A stretch of DNA of 64,000 nucleotides from CAISIP01 sp965278985 (GTDB lineage Bacteria > Pseudomonadota > Gammaproteobacteria > Burkholderiales > Burkholderiaceae_C): NCBI GenBank assembly GCA_965278985.1, contig OZ257131.1, positions 2,976,001-3,040,000 on the forward strand, written 5' to 3'. Below the pieces are notes generated by a model. It did not search any database and had not been told where the DNA came from. It was given only the letters and a program-made list of their open reading frames with translations. The number at the start of each line of letters is the position of its first letter. Positions within the stretch are counted from its first letter, which is position 1. The position numbers and the translations under genes were made by a program. Below, piece by piece: positions 1 to 7,103 of the stretch.

Positions 1-579
1 CACCACGCAGGGCGTCGCGGCATTGCCGCCCTGGCAGATCTCCCACGGCCCGCCGATCACCTCGACGGATGCCGCCCGCTGCTGGAATCCCGTGCGGCTG
101 AAGTCGCGCATGTCGTCCTGCACCAGCATCGATCCGCCGCCGAAGGATTCACGCTCGTAGAACACCGCGCTGCTGCGCGCGGTACGGGCCGCTGCCACGG
201 GCGGCGGCAACTCGCGCGCCATGGCCTGCACGGAGGACACGCGCCCGGAGAGGCCCATGGACTGCAGTGTGGGGTATTGGCCCGGTGCAAGTACCACGCA
301 GCGCCCACCGAAGCGCGTGCTGTCGCAGAGCTGCCAGCGTTCGGAGGCATCACCGCCCACGACCACGGAAGCCGCGCTGTCGTTGAACCCAAAGCGGCCC
401 ATGTCCACCACCTGCTTGCGCGTGGTGAAGGAGTCGCCCTGGAAGTTTTCGCGCTCGTACAGCGTGACCTGGGCCGAAGCCTGTGCGGCGACGGCCACGG
501 CGGCCAGCGCGAGCGCATGCCGCACGGCCTTGTGCCGGCGGTGGGAGCTGACGTGGACGGTATTCTGGATGGTGTGCAT
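1..579 (-). CDS. Secreted beta/gamma-crystallin-like protein (partial, runs off left edge)
   Basis: The frame is open for 193 codons from the ATG at 579 to the first base of the window, so the C-terminus is missing. A strong GGAGGA ribosome site precedes the ATG. The N-terminus has a long, positively charged leader (HRRHKAVRH) and a hydrophobic Ala-rich stretch ending in AQASAQ, a likely signal peptidase I site near residue 37. The mature part has two related Greek-key style motifs, starting VTLYERENFQGDSF and VFYERESFGGGSM, the typical YExxxFxG(D/G)S crystallin signature, each followed by a W..C segment. Such proteins are usually structural or calcium-binding; no enzymatic role is evident. 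It is transcribed away from the methyltransferase operon starting at 793. Family call is fairly sure; function is unknown. Confidence 0.8.
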   Translation of the reverse strand, partial: MHTIQNTVHVSSHRRHKAVRHALALAAVAVAAQASAQVTLYERENFQGDSFTTRKQVVDMGRFGFNDSAASVVVGGDASERWQLCDSTRFGGRCVVLAPGQYPTLQSMGLSGRVSSVQAMARELPPPVAAARTARSSAVFYERESFGGGSMLVQDDMRDFSRTGFQQRAASVEVIGGPWEICQGGNAATPCVV

Positions 580-716
580 GGTGTGTCCTCCTTGCCCTGC
601 GGGGTCTGTGTTCATGCTGCGCAGTGTGGGCCGACCGGACCGCAGCGTGCAGCGGACGGGTTCGGCATCGCGGGTAATCGATGTCCTACTGCGCCATGGG
701 CTTCGCGGGGCGCAGC

Positions 717-744
717 GATCCAAAGCGGCGCAGGTAGCGTACAA
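717..744 (+). promoter_or_regulatory. ECF sigma (RpoE/ChrR-type) promoter for the methyltransferase operon
   Basis: GATCCA (717-722), a 15-base spacer, then CGTACAA (738-744). The same two boxes with the same spacing occur before the amine oxidase gene, the DUF2177 gene and, on the other strand, the sigma gene itself. The -35 element resembles the TGATC recalled for Rhodobacter RpoE. The site lies about 50 bases upstream of the ATG at 793. Confidence 0.72.
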
Positions 745-792
745 CCCGCAACATCTCTGCGCGGCACCGCGTCGCCCTTTCTTGGAGTACCG

Positions 793-1908
793 ATGTCCAG
801 CCACCCGCCGCTCTCCGAACCTCAGGCGCTTCCAACCTCTCCCACGGGCCCTGTCGCTGCCGCCCTCGCCGCTGCCGTGCAGTGGGCCGAGCGGGGCCGG
901 CTGCCCGACAGCCTGCTGCGCCGCGGTATCCGCCACCTGCTGCGCCAGAGGCTGCAGGAGTTGCACAGCGGAGATGCACAGGCCACGGCGGCGCTCACGC
1001 AGGACTTCGTGCAGCGGCTGCGCAGCGCCGACCTGGCGCCGCTGCCGGAGAAGGCCAACGAGCAGCACTACGAGGTGCCCTCAGAATTCTTTGCCCGGGT
1101 GCTGGGCCCGCACCGCAAATACAGCTCCTGTGAATGGGGGCCGCAGACCCGTACGCTGGAAGAGGCGGAGGCCGCCGCGCTGGCCACCACCTGCCAACGT
1201 GCCCAGCTGCAGGACGGCCAGCAGGTGCTGGAGCTGGGCTGCGGCTGGGGTTCGCTGAGCCTGTGGATGGCGCAGAAATACCCAGGCAGCCAGATCACGG
1301 CGCTGTCCAACTCCCATTCGCAGCGCCAGTTCATCATGGCGGAGGCCGCACGCCGCGGCCTGGGCAACCTGCGCGTGCTCACGCATGACATCAACGTCTT
1401 CGACACCGCGCAGCGCTTCGACCGCGTGGTGTCGGTGGAGATGTTCGAGCACCTGCGCAACTGGCCACAGGCTTTCGCCAACGTGGCCCGCTGGCTCGCG
1501 CCGGGCGGGCGCTTCTTCATGCACGTGTTCACGCACCGCGAAGCGCCCTACCCTTTCGAAGCCCGGGACGCCAGCGACTGGATGAGCCGCTATTTCTTCT
1601 CCGGCGGCATGATGCCCAGCGACGATCTGGCGCTGCACTGCCAGGACGACCTGCGCGTGCTGTCGCGCTGGCGCTGGGACGGCACGCACTACCAGCGCAC
1701 GGCCGGCGCCTGGCTGGCCAACATGGACCGGCAGCGCGACACCATCGCGCCGCTGCTGGCCAGCACCTACGGCGCGGAACAGGCCACGCTGTGGTGGCAC
1801 CGCTGGCGCATCTTCTTCATGGCGGTGGAAGAACTCTTCGGTTACGCGGGGGGGCAGCAATGGTGGGTCAGCCACTACCTGTTCGAACCGCGCGAACGGC
1901 GGGCATGA
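793..1908 (+). CDS. SAM-dependent methyltransferase of the cyclopropane-fatty-acid synthase superfamily
   Basis: A 371-residue class I methyltransferase. The SAM-binding motif VLELGCGWGSLSLW lies in the middle, followed by the acidic and post-I segments (VLTHDINVF, FDRVVSVEMFEHL). The N-terminal third is helical and has no signal peptide. It resembles Cfa-type fatty acyl methyltransferases but is more distant from canonical Cfa than the enzyme encoded at 9351-10658. The frame is open far upstream; the ATG at 793 is preferred because it has GGAG 7 bases upstream and falls just after the ECF-type promoter at 717-744. It overlaps the next gene by ATGA. I infer a role in membrane lipid modification under singlet-oxygen or photo-oxidative stress, because it heads a four-gene operon with a sigma-regulated promoter. 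Confidence 0.85.
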   Translation: MSSHPPLSEPQALPTSPTGPVAAALAAAVQWAERGRLPDSLLRRGIRHLLRQRLQELHSGDAQATAALTQDFVQRLRSADLAPLPEKANEQHYEVPSEFFARVLGPHRKYSSCEWGPQTRTLEEAEAAALATTCQRAQLQDGQQVLELGCGWGSLSLWMAQKYPGSQITALSNSHSQRQFIMAEAARRGLGNLRVLTHDINVFDTAQRFDRVVSVEMFEHLRNWPQAFANVARWLAPGGRFFMHVFTHREAPYPFEARDASDWMSRYFFSGGMMPSDDLALHCQDDLRVLSRWRWDGTHYQRTAGAWLANMDRQRDTIAPLLASTYGAEQATLWWHRWRIFFMAVEELFGYAGGQQWWVSHYLFEPRERRA

Positions 1909-2501
1909 CCCCATCACCAGCCCCATCACCGGCGCCATCGCCGGACCATCGGCCGGGTCCCGGCCTGCGCCTGCAGATCGGCAACTTCGTCGTGTTCCAG
2001 GCCGCGTGGTTCGCCGCGGTGCTGGGTGCGGCGCATGGCCAGCCCGCGCTCGGCACGCTGTGCGTGGTGGCTGCCATTGCCTGGCACCTCGCGGTATCGG
2101 CGCGGCCGGCGCGCGAGGCATGGCTGGTGCTGGCGGCCTGCGCCATCGGGCTCGTCTTCGAGAGCTTCGTGGTGTGGCAGGGCCATGTGCGCTACCCCTC
2201 CGGACAGCCCATCGCGGGCCTCGCCCCCTACTGGATGGTGGCGCTGTGGGGGCTGCTGGCCATCGCGCTCAATGTCACGATGCGCTGGCTGCGCGGAAAG
2301 CCCTGGCTGGCTGCGCTGCTGGGTGCGGTCGCGGGGCCGGCCGCCTTCGCCTCGGGCGTGCGCCTGGGCGGTGCGCAGTTCGTGCAGGCACGGCCTGCAC
2401 TGCTGACACTGGCGGTGGCCTGGAGCCTGCTGACGCCGCTGCTGGTCTGGTTGTCCGTGCGCCTGGACGGCGTGACCCCTGCGAGAGGCACGCATGCCTG
2501 A
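1905..2501 (+). CDS. DUF2878 family inner-membrane protein
   Basis: A 198-residue protein starting at the ATG that overlaps the upstream TGA (ATGA). After a Pro/Ser-rich N-terminus it shows about five or six hydrophobic segments, starting around LQIGNFVVFQAAWFAAVLG, with a polar loop WQGHVRYPSGQPIAGLAPYW. This layout fits the DUF2878 membrane family. Its biochemical role is not known. Translational coupling to the methyltransferase and to the DUF1295 gene downstream (8-base overlap) places it in the same lipid-related, sigma-controlled operon. Confidence 0.78.
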   Translation: MTPSPAPSPAPSPDHRPGPGLRLQIGNFVVFQAAWFAAVLGAAHGQPALGTLCVVAAIAWHLAVSARPAREAWLVLAACAIGLVFESFVVWQGHVRYPSGQPIAGLAPYWMVALWGLLAIALNVTMRWLRGKPWLAALLGAVAGPAAFASGVRLGGAQFVQARPALLTLAVAWSLLTPLLVWLSVRLDGVTPARGTHA

Positions 2502-3309
2502 GGCCACACCCTTGCTGCCCACGGCCCTGGCGGGCCTGGCCTTCACCGTGCTGATGGCCCTGCTGCTCTGGGCCGCGAGCCTGGTGCGCGACGATGTGAG
2601 CCTGGTGGACCGCGTCTGGTCGCTGATGATCACCGGAGCCGGGTGGACCTATGTGCCGCTGCAGCCCGCGGTCGGCACGCGGGTGCTGTGCATGTTGGTG
2701 CTTGCCAGCCTGTGGGCGCTGCGCCTGTCGCTGTTCATCACCTGGCGCAACTGGGGCCACGGCGAGGAGCGGCGCTACCAGGAGATCCGCGCGCGCAACC
2801 AGCCCGGCTTCCGGTTCAAGAGCCTGTACCTGGTGTTCGCGTTGCAGGCCGTGCTGGCGTGGATCGTCTCCGCTCCGTTCCTGGCCGCGACCATCGCCAA
2901 CGCCGCCAACGCGCCGCTGACGCTGCTGGATGCGGCGGGCCTGGCACTGGCGGCATTCGGTTTCGGCTTCGAGGCGGTGGCGGACGCGCAGCTGGCGCGC
3001 TTCAAGGCCGACCCCGCCCAGCGCGGCCAGGTCATGGACCGGGGCCTGTGGCGCTATACGCGCCATCCCAACTACTTCGGCGAGGCCTGCGTATGGTGGG
3101 GCCTGTGGCTGGTGGTGGTCGCCGGCGCGGGATGGAGCGGCGTGTGGAGCATCGTCTCCCCGCTGCTGATGACGGTTCTGCTGCTCCGCGTGTCGGGCGT
3201 CAGCTTGCTGGAGAAGGACATCAGCGAGCGCCGGCCCGCCTACCGTGCCTACATCGCACGCACCAATGCCTTCGTCCCGGGCCCGGTGCGGCGGGAGGTA
3301 TCGCCATGA
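2494..3309 (+). CDS. DUF1295 membrane protein (steroid 5-alpha-reductase/ICMT-like fold)
   Basis: A 271-residue polytopic membrane protein. Near the C-terminus it carries GLWRYTRHPNYFGE, the RHPNYxGE signature shared by DUF1295 and isoprenylcysteine methyltransferase/steroid reductase-like proteins; in relatives this region binds a nucleotide cofactor. About six or seven membrane spans are visible, the first being LAFTVLMALLLWAASLV. It overlaps the previous gene by 8 bases and the next by ATGA. By family and context it may reduce or otherwise modify a lipid or isoprenoid; the substrate cannot be read from the sequence. Confidence 0.83.
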   Translation: MPEATPLLPTALAGLAFTVLMALLLWAASLVRDDVSLVDRVWSLMITGAGWTYVPLQPAVGTRVLCMLVLASLWALRLSLFITWRNWGHGEERRYQEIRARNQPGFRFKSLYLVFALQAVLAWIVSAPFLAATIANAANAPLTLLDAAGLALAAFGFGFEAVADAQLARFKADPAQRGQVMDRGLWRYTRHPNYFGEACVWWGLWLVVVAGAGWSGVWSIVSPLLMTVLLLRVSGVSLLEKDISERRPAYRAYIARTNAFVPGPVRREVSP

Positions 3310-3971
3310 CGCAGCATCGCGGCCCGCGCGTGGCGGCGATAGTTGGCATCGCGCTGCTGCTCGCCGGCCTGGGCCTGGGCGCCGCGGCCGACACGGGCGG
3401 CAAGGCGGGCGAGTGGAATTTCGAGGTGCTGCTCAACGACCAGCCCATCGGCAGCCACCGCTTCAGCGTCACCGGGCCTGCCACCGCGCGCAAGGTCGCC
3501 AGCGTTGCCGACTTCTCCGTGAAGCTGCTGGGCCTCACCGTGTACCGCTACCACCACGAGGCCACCGAGCAATGGAAAGGGGATTGCCTGGAGAGCCTGT
3601 CGTCGAACACCGACGACAACGGCAGCCCCGCACGCGTGCAGGCGCAGGCGCGCGGGGACGCGCTGGAGGTCACCACCCCCGACGGCAGCCGCACCCTGCC
3701 GGGCTGCGTGATGGGCTTCGCCTACTGGAACCCGGCGATCCAGGCGCAGACACAGCTGCTCAACGTGCAGAACGGCAAGCTCGAAAGCGTGCAGTTCCGT
3801 AAGCTCCCCGATGGCAGCATCCGCGTGCGCGGCGAGGACCGCGAGGCGCGCCAGTGGCGCATCGAGGGCCCGCCGCAACCGATCACACTGTGGTACTCGC
3901 CGCAGGGCGACTGGCTGGGGCTGGACGCGACCGTCGCAGGGGGACGTACGCTGCGCTACCGCCTGCGCTGA
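3306..3971 (+). CDS. DUF6134-type periplasmic protein
   Basis: A 221-residue protein with a signal peptide (VAAIVGIALLLAGLGLGAAA, cleavage near residue 30). The mature part begins with EWNFEVLLNDQPIGSHRF and looks all-beta, with two cysteines (WKGDCL and LPGCVM) that could form a disulfide. It resembles the DUF6134 family as I remember it. It is the last gene of the operon and overlaps the DUF1295 gene by ATGA. I infer that it helps the upstream membrane proteins act on or carry a lipid on the periplasmic side; this is inference only. Confidence 0.7.
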   Translation: MTQHRGPRVAAIVGIALLLAGLGLGAAADTGGKAGEWNFEVLLNDQPIGSHRFSVTGPATARKVASVADFSVKLLGLTVYRYHHEATEQWKGDCLESLSSNTDDNGSPARVQAQARGDALEVTTPDGSRTLPGCVMGFAYWNPAIQAQTQLLNVQNGKLESVQFRKLPDGSIRVRGEDREARQWRIEGPPQPITLWYSPQGDWLGLDATVAGGRTLRYRLR

Positions 3972-4015
3972 TCGCCGCGCTGCCGACCAAGGCCCGCCGC
4001 TGGCAGGGGGCTAGG

Positions 4016-4045
4016 AATATACGTATCATCTACGTTTCGTATATT
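4016..4045. promoter_or_regulatory. Palindromic operator/promoter of the ParD-like/map operon
   Basis: A perfect 8-base inverted repeat, AATATACG (4016-4023) and CGTATATT (4038-4045), in a short AT-rich island of otherwise GC-rich DNA, 15 bases before the ParD-like start codon. Such palindromes directly before a ribbon-helix-helix antitoxin gene are normally the autoregulatory operator. The binding protein is inferred. Confidence 0.65.
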
Positions 4046-4059
4046 GTGGAACCGCCACC

Positions 4060-4284
4060 ATGGGCCTCGTCAAGATTTCCGAACCGATGCACGACAACGT
4101 GCGGGTCGCCAGCAGCGCACTGAACCGCTCCATCAACGCCCAGGCCGAGCACTGGCTGCGCATCGGCATGATGTGCGAGCTGCACCCCGAGATGAAGTAC
4201 GGTGAGCTGTGCCGCCTGCTGATCCAGGACGAGATCGGGGCCGAAGCCCGTGTGGCCGAACTTCCACGCAGGGCCCGGGCATGA
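4060..4284 (+). CDS. ParD-like ribbon-helix-helix antitoxin-family protein
   Basis: A 74-residue protein without signal peptide. The N-terminus MGLVKISEPMHDNVRVAS forms the expected DNA-contacting strand, followed by a helical part (SINAQAEHWLRIGMM) and a second helix with GELCRLLIQDEIG. This fits the ParD-like family of ribbon-helix-helix proteins. The stop overlaps the start of a methionine aminopeptidase gene (ATGA), so the two are translationally coupled. No ParE or RelE toxin gene is adjacent, which is unusual for an antitoxin-like protein. The palindrome just upstream suggests autoregulation. Confidence 0.8.
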   Translation: MGLVKISEPMHDNVRVASSALNRSINAQAEHWLRIGMMCELHPEMKYGELCRLLIQDEIGAEARVAELPRRARA

Positions 4285-5075
4285 AGGGGCGGGGCGTCAG
4301 CCTGCGCACGGCCGAGGAGCTGGCGATGTCGCGGCGTGCCGGCCACCTGGCGGCCGAGGTGTTGCACATGCTGGGCCAGCACATCCGGCCCGGCATCACC
4401 ACCGACGAGATCGACCGGATGTGCCATGACCACATCGTCAACGTGCAGCAGGCGATCCCGGCCAACGTCGGCTACAACGGCTACCCCAAGACGGTGTGTA
4501 CCTCGGTCAACCATGTGGTGTGCCACGGCATCCCGTCGGCCAAGCAGCTGAAGAAGGGCGACATCGTGAACGTCGACGTGGCGGTGCGCAAGGACGGCTG
4601 GTTCGGCGATTGCAGCCGCATGTATTTCGTGGGCGAACCCAGCCCGCTGGCCCGGCGCCTCGTGCTCACCACCTACGAGGCACTGCGCGCCGGCATCCTG
4701 CAGGTGAAGCCCGGCGCGACGCTGGGCGACGTGGGCCACGCGATCCAGTCGGTCGCGCAGCGCGAGAACTTCAGCGTGGTGCGCGAGTACTGCGGCCACG
4801 GCATCGGCCAGATCTACCACGACGAACCCCAGGTGCTGCACTACGGCCGCCGCGGCGAAGGCCTGCGGCTGGAAGCCGGCATGGTCTTCACCATCGAGCC
4901 GATGCTCAACGTGGGCCGCGCCGAGACGCGCGAACTGCCGGACGGCTGGACCGTCGTCACCAAGGACCATTCGTTGTCGGCGCAATGGGAACACATGGTG
5001 GCCGTGACCGACACGGGCTTCGAGGTGCTGACGCCCTGGCCCGAGGGCTATGGCAGCTACAGCGCGATTCCCTGA
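4281..5075 (+). CDS. map: Type I methionine aminopeptidase
   Basis: A 264-residue cytoplasmic metallopeptidase that removes the initiator methionine from new proteins. All five metal ligands are visible: Asp99 (NVDVAV), Asp110 (FGDCSR), His173 (YCGHGIGQ), a Glu near 206 (FTIEPM) and a Glu near 237 (SAQWEHMVAVT). Length matches the E. coli enzyme (264). The ATG at 4281 overlaps the ParD-like stop, so it is probably made together with that regulator rather than from the usual rpsB-linked map locus. That makes it a likely second, accessory Map; the main copy is not in this window. It ends 37 bases before the sigma-type promoter of the DUF2177 gene. Confidence 0.93.
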   Translation: MKGRGVSLRTAEELAMSRRAGHLAAEVLHMLGQHIRPGITTDEIDRMCHDHIVNVQQAIPANVGYNGYPKTVCTSVNHVVCHGIPSAKQLKKGDIVNVDVAVRKDGWFGDCSRMYFVGEPSPLARRLVLTTYEALRAGILQVKPGATLGDVGHAIQSVAQRENFSVVREYCGHGIGQIYHDEPQVLHYGRRGEGLRLEAGMVFTIEPMLNVGRAETRELPDGWTVVTKDHSLSAQWEHMVAVTDTGFEVLTPWPEGYGSYSAIP

Positions 5076-5111
5076 TGCGCGTGGTGACCGAAGCCCTCGC
5101 ACACGGTGGTG

Positions 5112-5140
5112 TGATCCGACCCGTCGCGCCCTGCGTACAG
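5112..5140 (+). promoter_or_regulatory. ECF sigma (RpoE/ChrR-type) promoter for the DUF2177 gene
   Basis: TGATCCG (5112-5118), 15 bases, CGTACAG (5134-5140). It has the same boxes and spacing as the other three sites in this region and is the closest match to a full TGATCC -35 on the plus strand. It lies 34 bases before the ATG at 5175. Confidence 0.72.
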
Positions 5141-5174
5141 CAGCCATCCTGAACCTACCGTCGCCGGAGCCTCC

Positions 5175-5603
5175 ATGAACCTCGTCCAGGCGGCCATCGC
5201 CTACCCCCTCGTCGCCCTGGTGTTCCTGGCGCTCGACGCCGTGTGGCTCAGCACCATGGCGGACCGCCTGTACCGCCCCGCCATCGGCCACCTGATGTCG
5301 GAGCGTTTCGTGGTGGGGCCCGCGGCGCTGTTCTACCTGCTGTACGTGGCGGGAGTGGTCTTCTTCGCCGTGGCACCCGCGGTGGGGTCACGCCGCCCCG
5401 CACTGGCCGCCCTAGGGCTGGGCGCGCTGCTGGGCCTGCTGTGTTATGCCACCTACGACCTCACGAACCAGGCCACCCTCAAGGGCTGGCCCTGGCACGT
5501 GACGATCGCCGACCTGGCGTGGGGCACCTTCGTGACCGGGGCGTCGGCGGCCGCTGCCACGGCGCTGCTGCCCATCGTCCAGGGCTGGTTCACGCGGTCC
5601 TGA
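5175..5603 (+). CDS. DUF2177 family inner-membrane protein
   Basis: A 142-residue membrane protein with four hydrophobic segments, starting AAIAYPLVALVFLALDAVWL. The segment YATYDLTNQATLKGWPW is the characteristic conserved stretch of the DUF2177 family. No enzymatic function is established. It has its own sigma-type promoter and converges on the ChrR gene, 41 bases away. Homologues often accompany ChrR-regulated genes, so a role in photo-oxidative stress is inferred from context. Confidence 0.85.
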   Translation: MNLVQAAIAYPLVALVFLALDAVWLSTMADRLYRPAIGHLMSERFVVGPAALFYLLYVAGVVFFAVAPAVGSRRPALAALGLGALLGLLCYATYDLTNQATLKGWPWHVTIADLAWGTFVTGASAAAATALLPIVQGWFTRS

Positions 5604-5644
5604 ACGGGGGCGGGCGGGCACCCGCCGACCTGCCGCCGCGGGAA

Positions 5645-6301
5645 CTACATGCCCACGAGCGCGCCGAACTTGCGCGCCAGGAAACCCTCGAACAATACCC
5701 GACCTTCCACCGACGCGATGCAGATGCATTCGCTGCCGGCCTGCACCACGGGCTGGTGGTGCACGCCCTCATCCGCCGCATCGAAGTCGCCCGCCGCGAA
5801 CTGCGCACGGCCATCGTGGAAGCAGCCATACAACACCTGGGTGAATTCGCGCGCGCTGTGGCTGTGGCGCGGCAGGTACTTGCCCGCCGCGATGCGTAGC
5901 AGGAACACGTTGGCGGCCGCATCGTGCGGCACCGAGACGCGGCTGAAGTACATGCCGGGGCCGATCCAGCGCCAGCGCGTGGCGGTGCAGCCTGCCATCG
6001 CACGCGGCCAGGTGGCGCCCTGCGGCAAGGGTGGAAAGCCCAGCGCGGGCTGGGAGGTGGCTTGCGGAATCAGCGGCACCTCGATGGCGGCCAGGGTCTG
6101 CTCCCAGGCGTCGGCACGCATCGCGGCGGGCGGCGACTCCTCCAGCAGCGCGCCGCCCACGGCCTGCAGCATGCGCATGCGTGCGCCGCAGCGGGCGCAG
6201 ACCTCCACATGGCTTGCCAACATCATTGCGGCGGCGGTGGGCAGGCGGCCTGCGGCATGGGACAGCAGCAGTTCGTCGGCGGGATGGTGTCGGATGCTCA
6301 T
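5645..6301 (-). CDS. chrR: ChrR family anti-sigma factor (zinc anti-sigma domain plus cupin)
   Basis: A 218-residue protein with the two-domain ChrR layout. The N-terminal anti-sigma domain has His6, His31, Cys35 and Cys38 (SHVEVCARC), the zinc ligands at the same positions I recall for Rhodobacter sphaeroides ChrR. The C-terminal cupin-like domain has His146, His148 and Glu152 (LPRHSHSAREFTQVLYG) and His182 as the likely second zinc site. In Rhodobacter, ChrR holds the sigma factor RpoE inactive until singlet oxygen or organic hydroperoxide triggers its degradation. Its start overlaps the sigma factor stop by ATGA, giving coupled, near-equal synthesis. All expected ligands are present, so the switch should be functional. 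Confidence 0.93.
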   Translation of the reverse strand: MSIRHHPADELLLSHAAGRLPTAAAMMLASHVEVCARCGARMRMLQAVGGALLEESPPAAMRADAWEQTLAAIEVPLIPQATSQPALGFPPLPQGATWPRAMAGCTATRWRWIGPGMYFSRVSVPHDAAANVFLLRIAAGKYLPRHSHSAREFTQVLYGCFHDGRAQFAAGDFDAADEGVHHQPVVQAGSECICIASVEGRVLFEGFLARKFGALVGM

Positions 6302-6969
6302 TTCTCAGGCTCTTGCAATGCGTCGAGCAGCCGCCGCAGGTGGGCGACCGCCAGACGCACCCGGGACTTCACGGTGCCCAGGGGGATACCGAGCGCGCTG
6401 GCGATGCGCGCGTGGGGTTCGTCGTCGTAGTAGGACATCCGCAGCACCTGCGCCTGCTCGGGCGGCAGCTGGCGCATGGCTTGGCGCAGGCGGTGGGCCA
6501 TGCGCGCGGTGTGGAGTTGCTCGTCGGGCGAGGGCGCGCCGTGCACCAGCGTGTCCATGTCCACCTCGTCGGTCTGCAGGGCCGCCGCACCGCCCTGGCG
6601 CCGGAAGCGGTCCACGCGCAGGTTGCGGGCGATGGTGAAGACCCAGGTCGACACCGCCGCCTGCCGCCCGTCGAAGAGCGCGGCCTTGCGCCACAGCGTG
6701 ACCATGGTTTCCTGCGCCAGCTCCTCGGCCAGTTCGTCGTCGGTGCCGCCGCGCAACAGGAATGACTTCACGCGCGGCGCGAAATGCGCGAACAGCCGCC
6801 CGAAAGCAATCCGGTCCTCCGCCTGCGCCACGGCACGCACCCACTGGGCAAGGTCTTCGGGACTGGGCAGGGTCGGGCCGGAGGTGGGAGGCTTCACGAT
6901 CGTGAGGTAGGGTGGACGCTGCCGCTGCGCTGGCGCGAGGTGCTCGGAGGGCAGGGGCAGCGGGTCCAT
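6298..6969 (-). CDS. rpoE: ECF sigma factor, RpoE/ChrR-controlled type (singlet-oxygen response)
   Basis: A 223-residue ECF sigma factor. Region 2 spans about FGRLFAHFAPRVKSFLL to STWVFTIARNLRVDRFRR, and region 4 contains the helix-turn-helix HARIASALGIPLGTVKSRVR. It is cotranscribed with the ChrR gene and overlaps it by 4 bases. The ATG at 6969 is chosen over upstream in-frame codons because a promoter of its own type lies at 6975-7003, only 5 bases before this ATG. Upstream starts would therefore not be on the transcript, and the mRNA may be leaderless. It probably drives the four sites of the GATCC(A/G)-N15-CGTA type in this region. Confidence 0.9.
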   Translation of the reverse strand: MDPLPLPSEHLAPAQRQRPPYLTIVKPPTSGPTLPSPEDLAQWVRAVAQAEDRIAFGRLFAHFAPRVKSFLLRGGTDDELAEELAQETMVTLWRKAALFDGRQAAVSTWVFTIARNLRVDRFRRQGGAAALQTDEVDMDTLVHGAPSPDEQLHTARMAHRLRQAMRQLPPEQAQVLRMSYYDDEPHARIASALGIPLGTVKSRVRLAVAHLRRLLDALQEPEK

Positions 6970-6974
6970 GCCGA

Positions 6975-7003
6975 TCTTACGCAGCCGTTGCGCGCATGGA
7001 TCA
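6975..7003 (-). promoter_or_regulatory. Autoregulatory ECF sigma promoter of rpoE-chrR
   Basis: On the minus strand: TGATCCA (7003-6997), 15 bases, CGTAAGA (6981-6975). It contains both the TGATC and TAAGA elements I recall for Rhodobacter RpoE promoters and is the best match of the four sites. The -10 box ends only 5 bases before the rpoE ATG. Confidence 0.78.
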
Positions 7004-7034
7004 CCGCATGGCGGCCCTGCCGGCCGCCGTGGCC

Positions 7035-7062
7035 GATCCAAATGGAAAATCGGTGCGTACAA
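7035..7062 (+). promoter_or_regulatory. ECF sigma (RpoE/ChrR-type) promoter for the amine oxidase-DUF1365-cfa operon
   Basis: GATCCA (7035-7040), 15 bases, CGTACAA (7056-7062). Both boxes are identical in sequence and spacing to the site at 717-744. The site lies 41 bases before the ATG at 7104 and is divergent from the rpoE promoter, which is about 30 bases away. Confidence 0.74.
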
Positions 7063-7103
7063 GGCGCTGTATAAGCCTTAGCCTCTGCAAGCAAGGAGTC
7101 CGG

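Noticed and set aside
6970..7062. Longer N-terminus for the sigma factor starting at 7062
   Set aside because: The extension would lie upstream of the sigma gene's own promoter and over the divergent promoter at 7035-7062.
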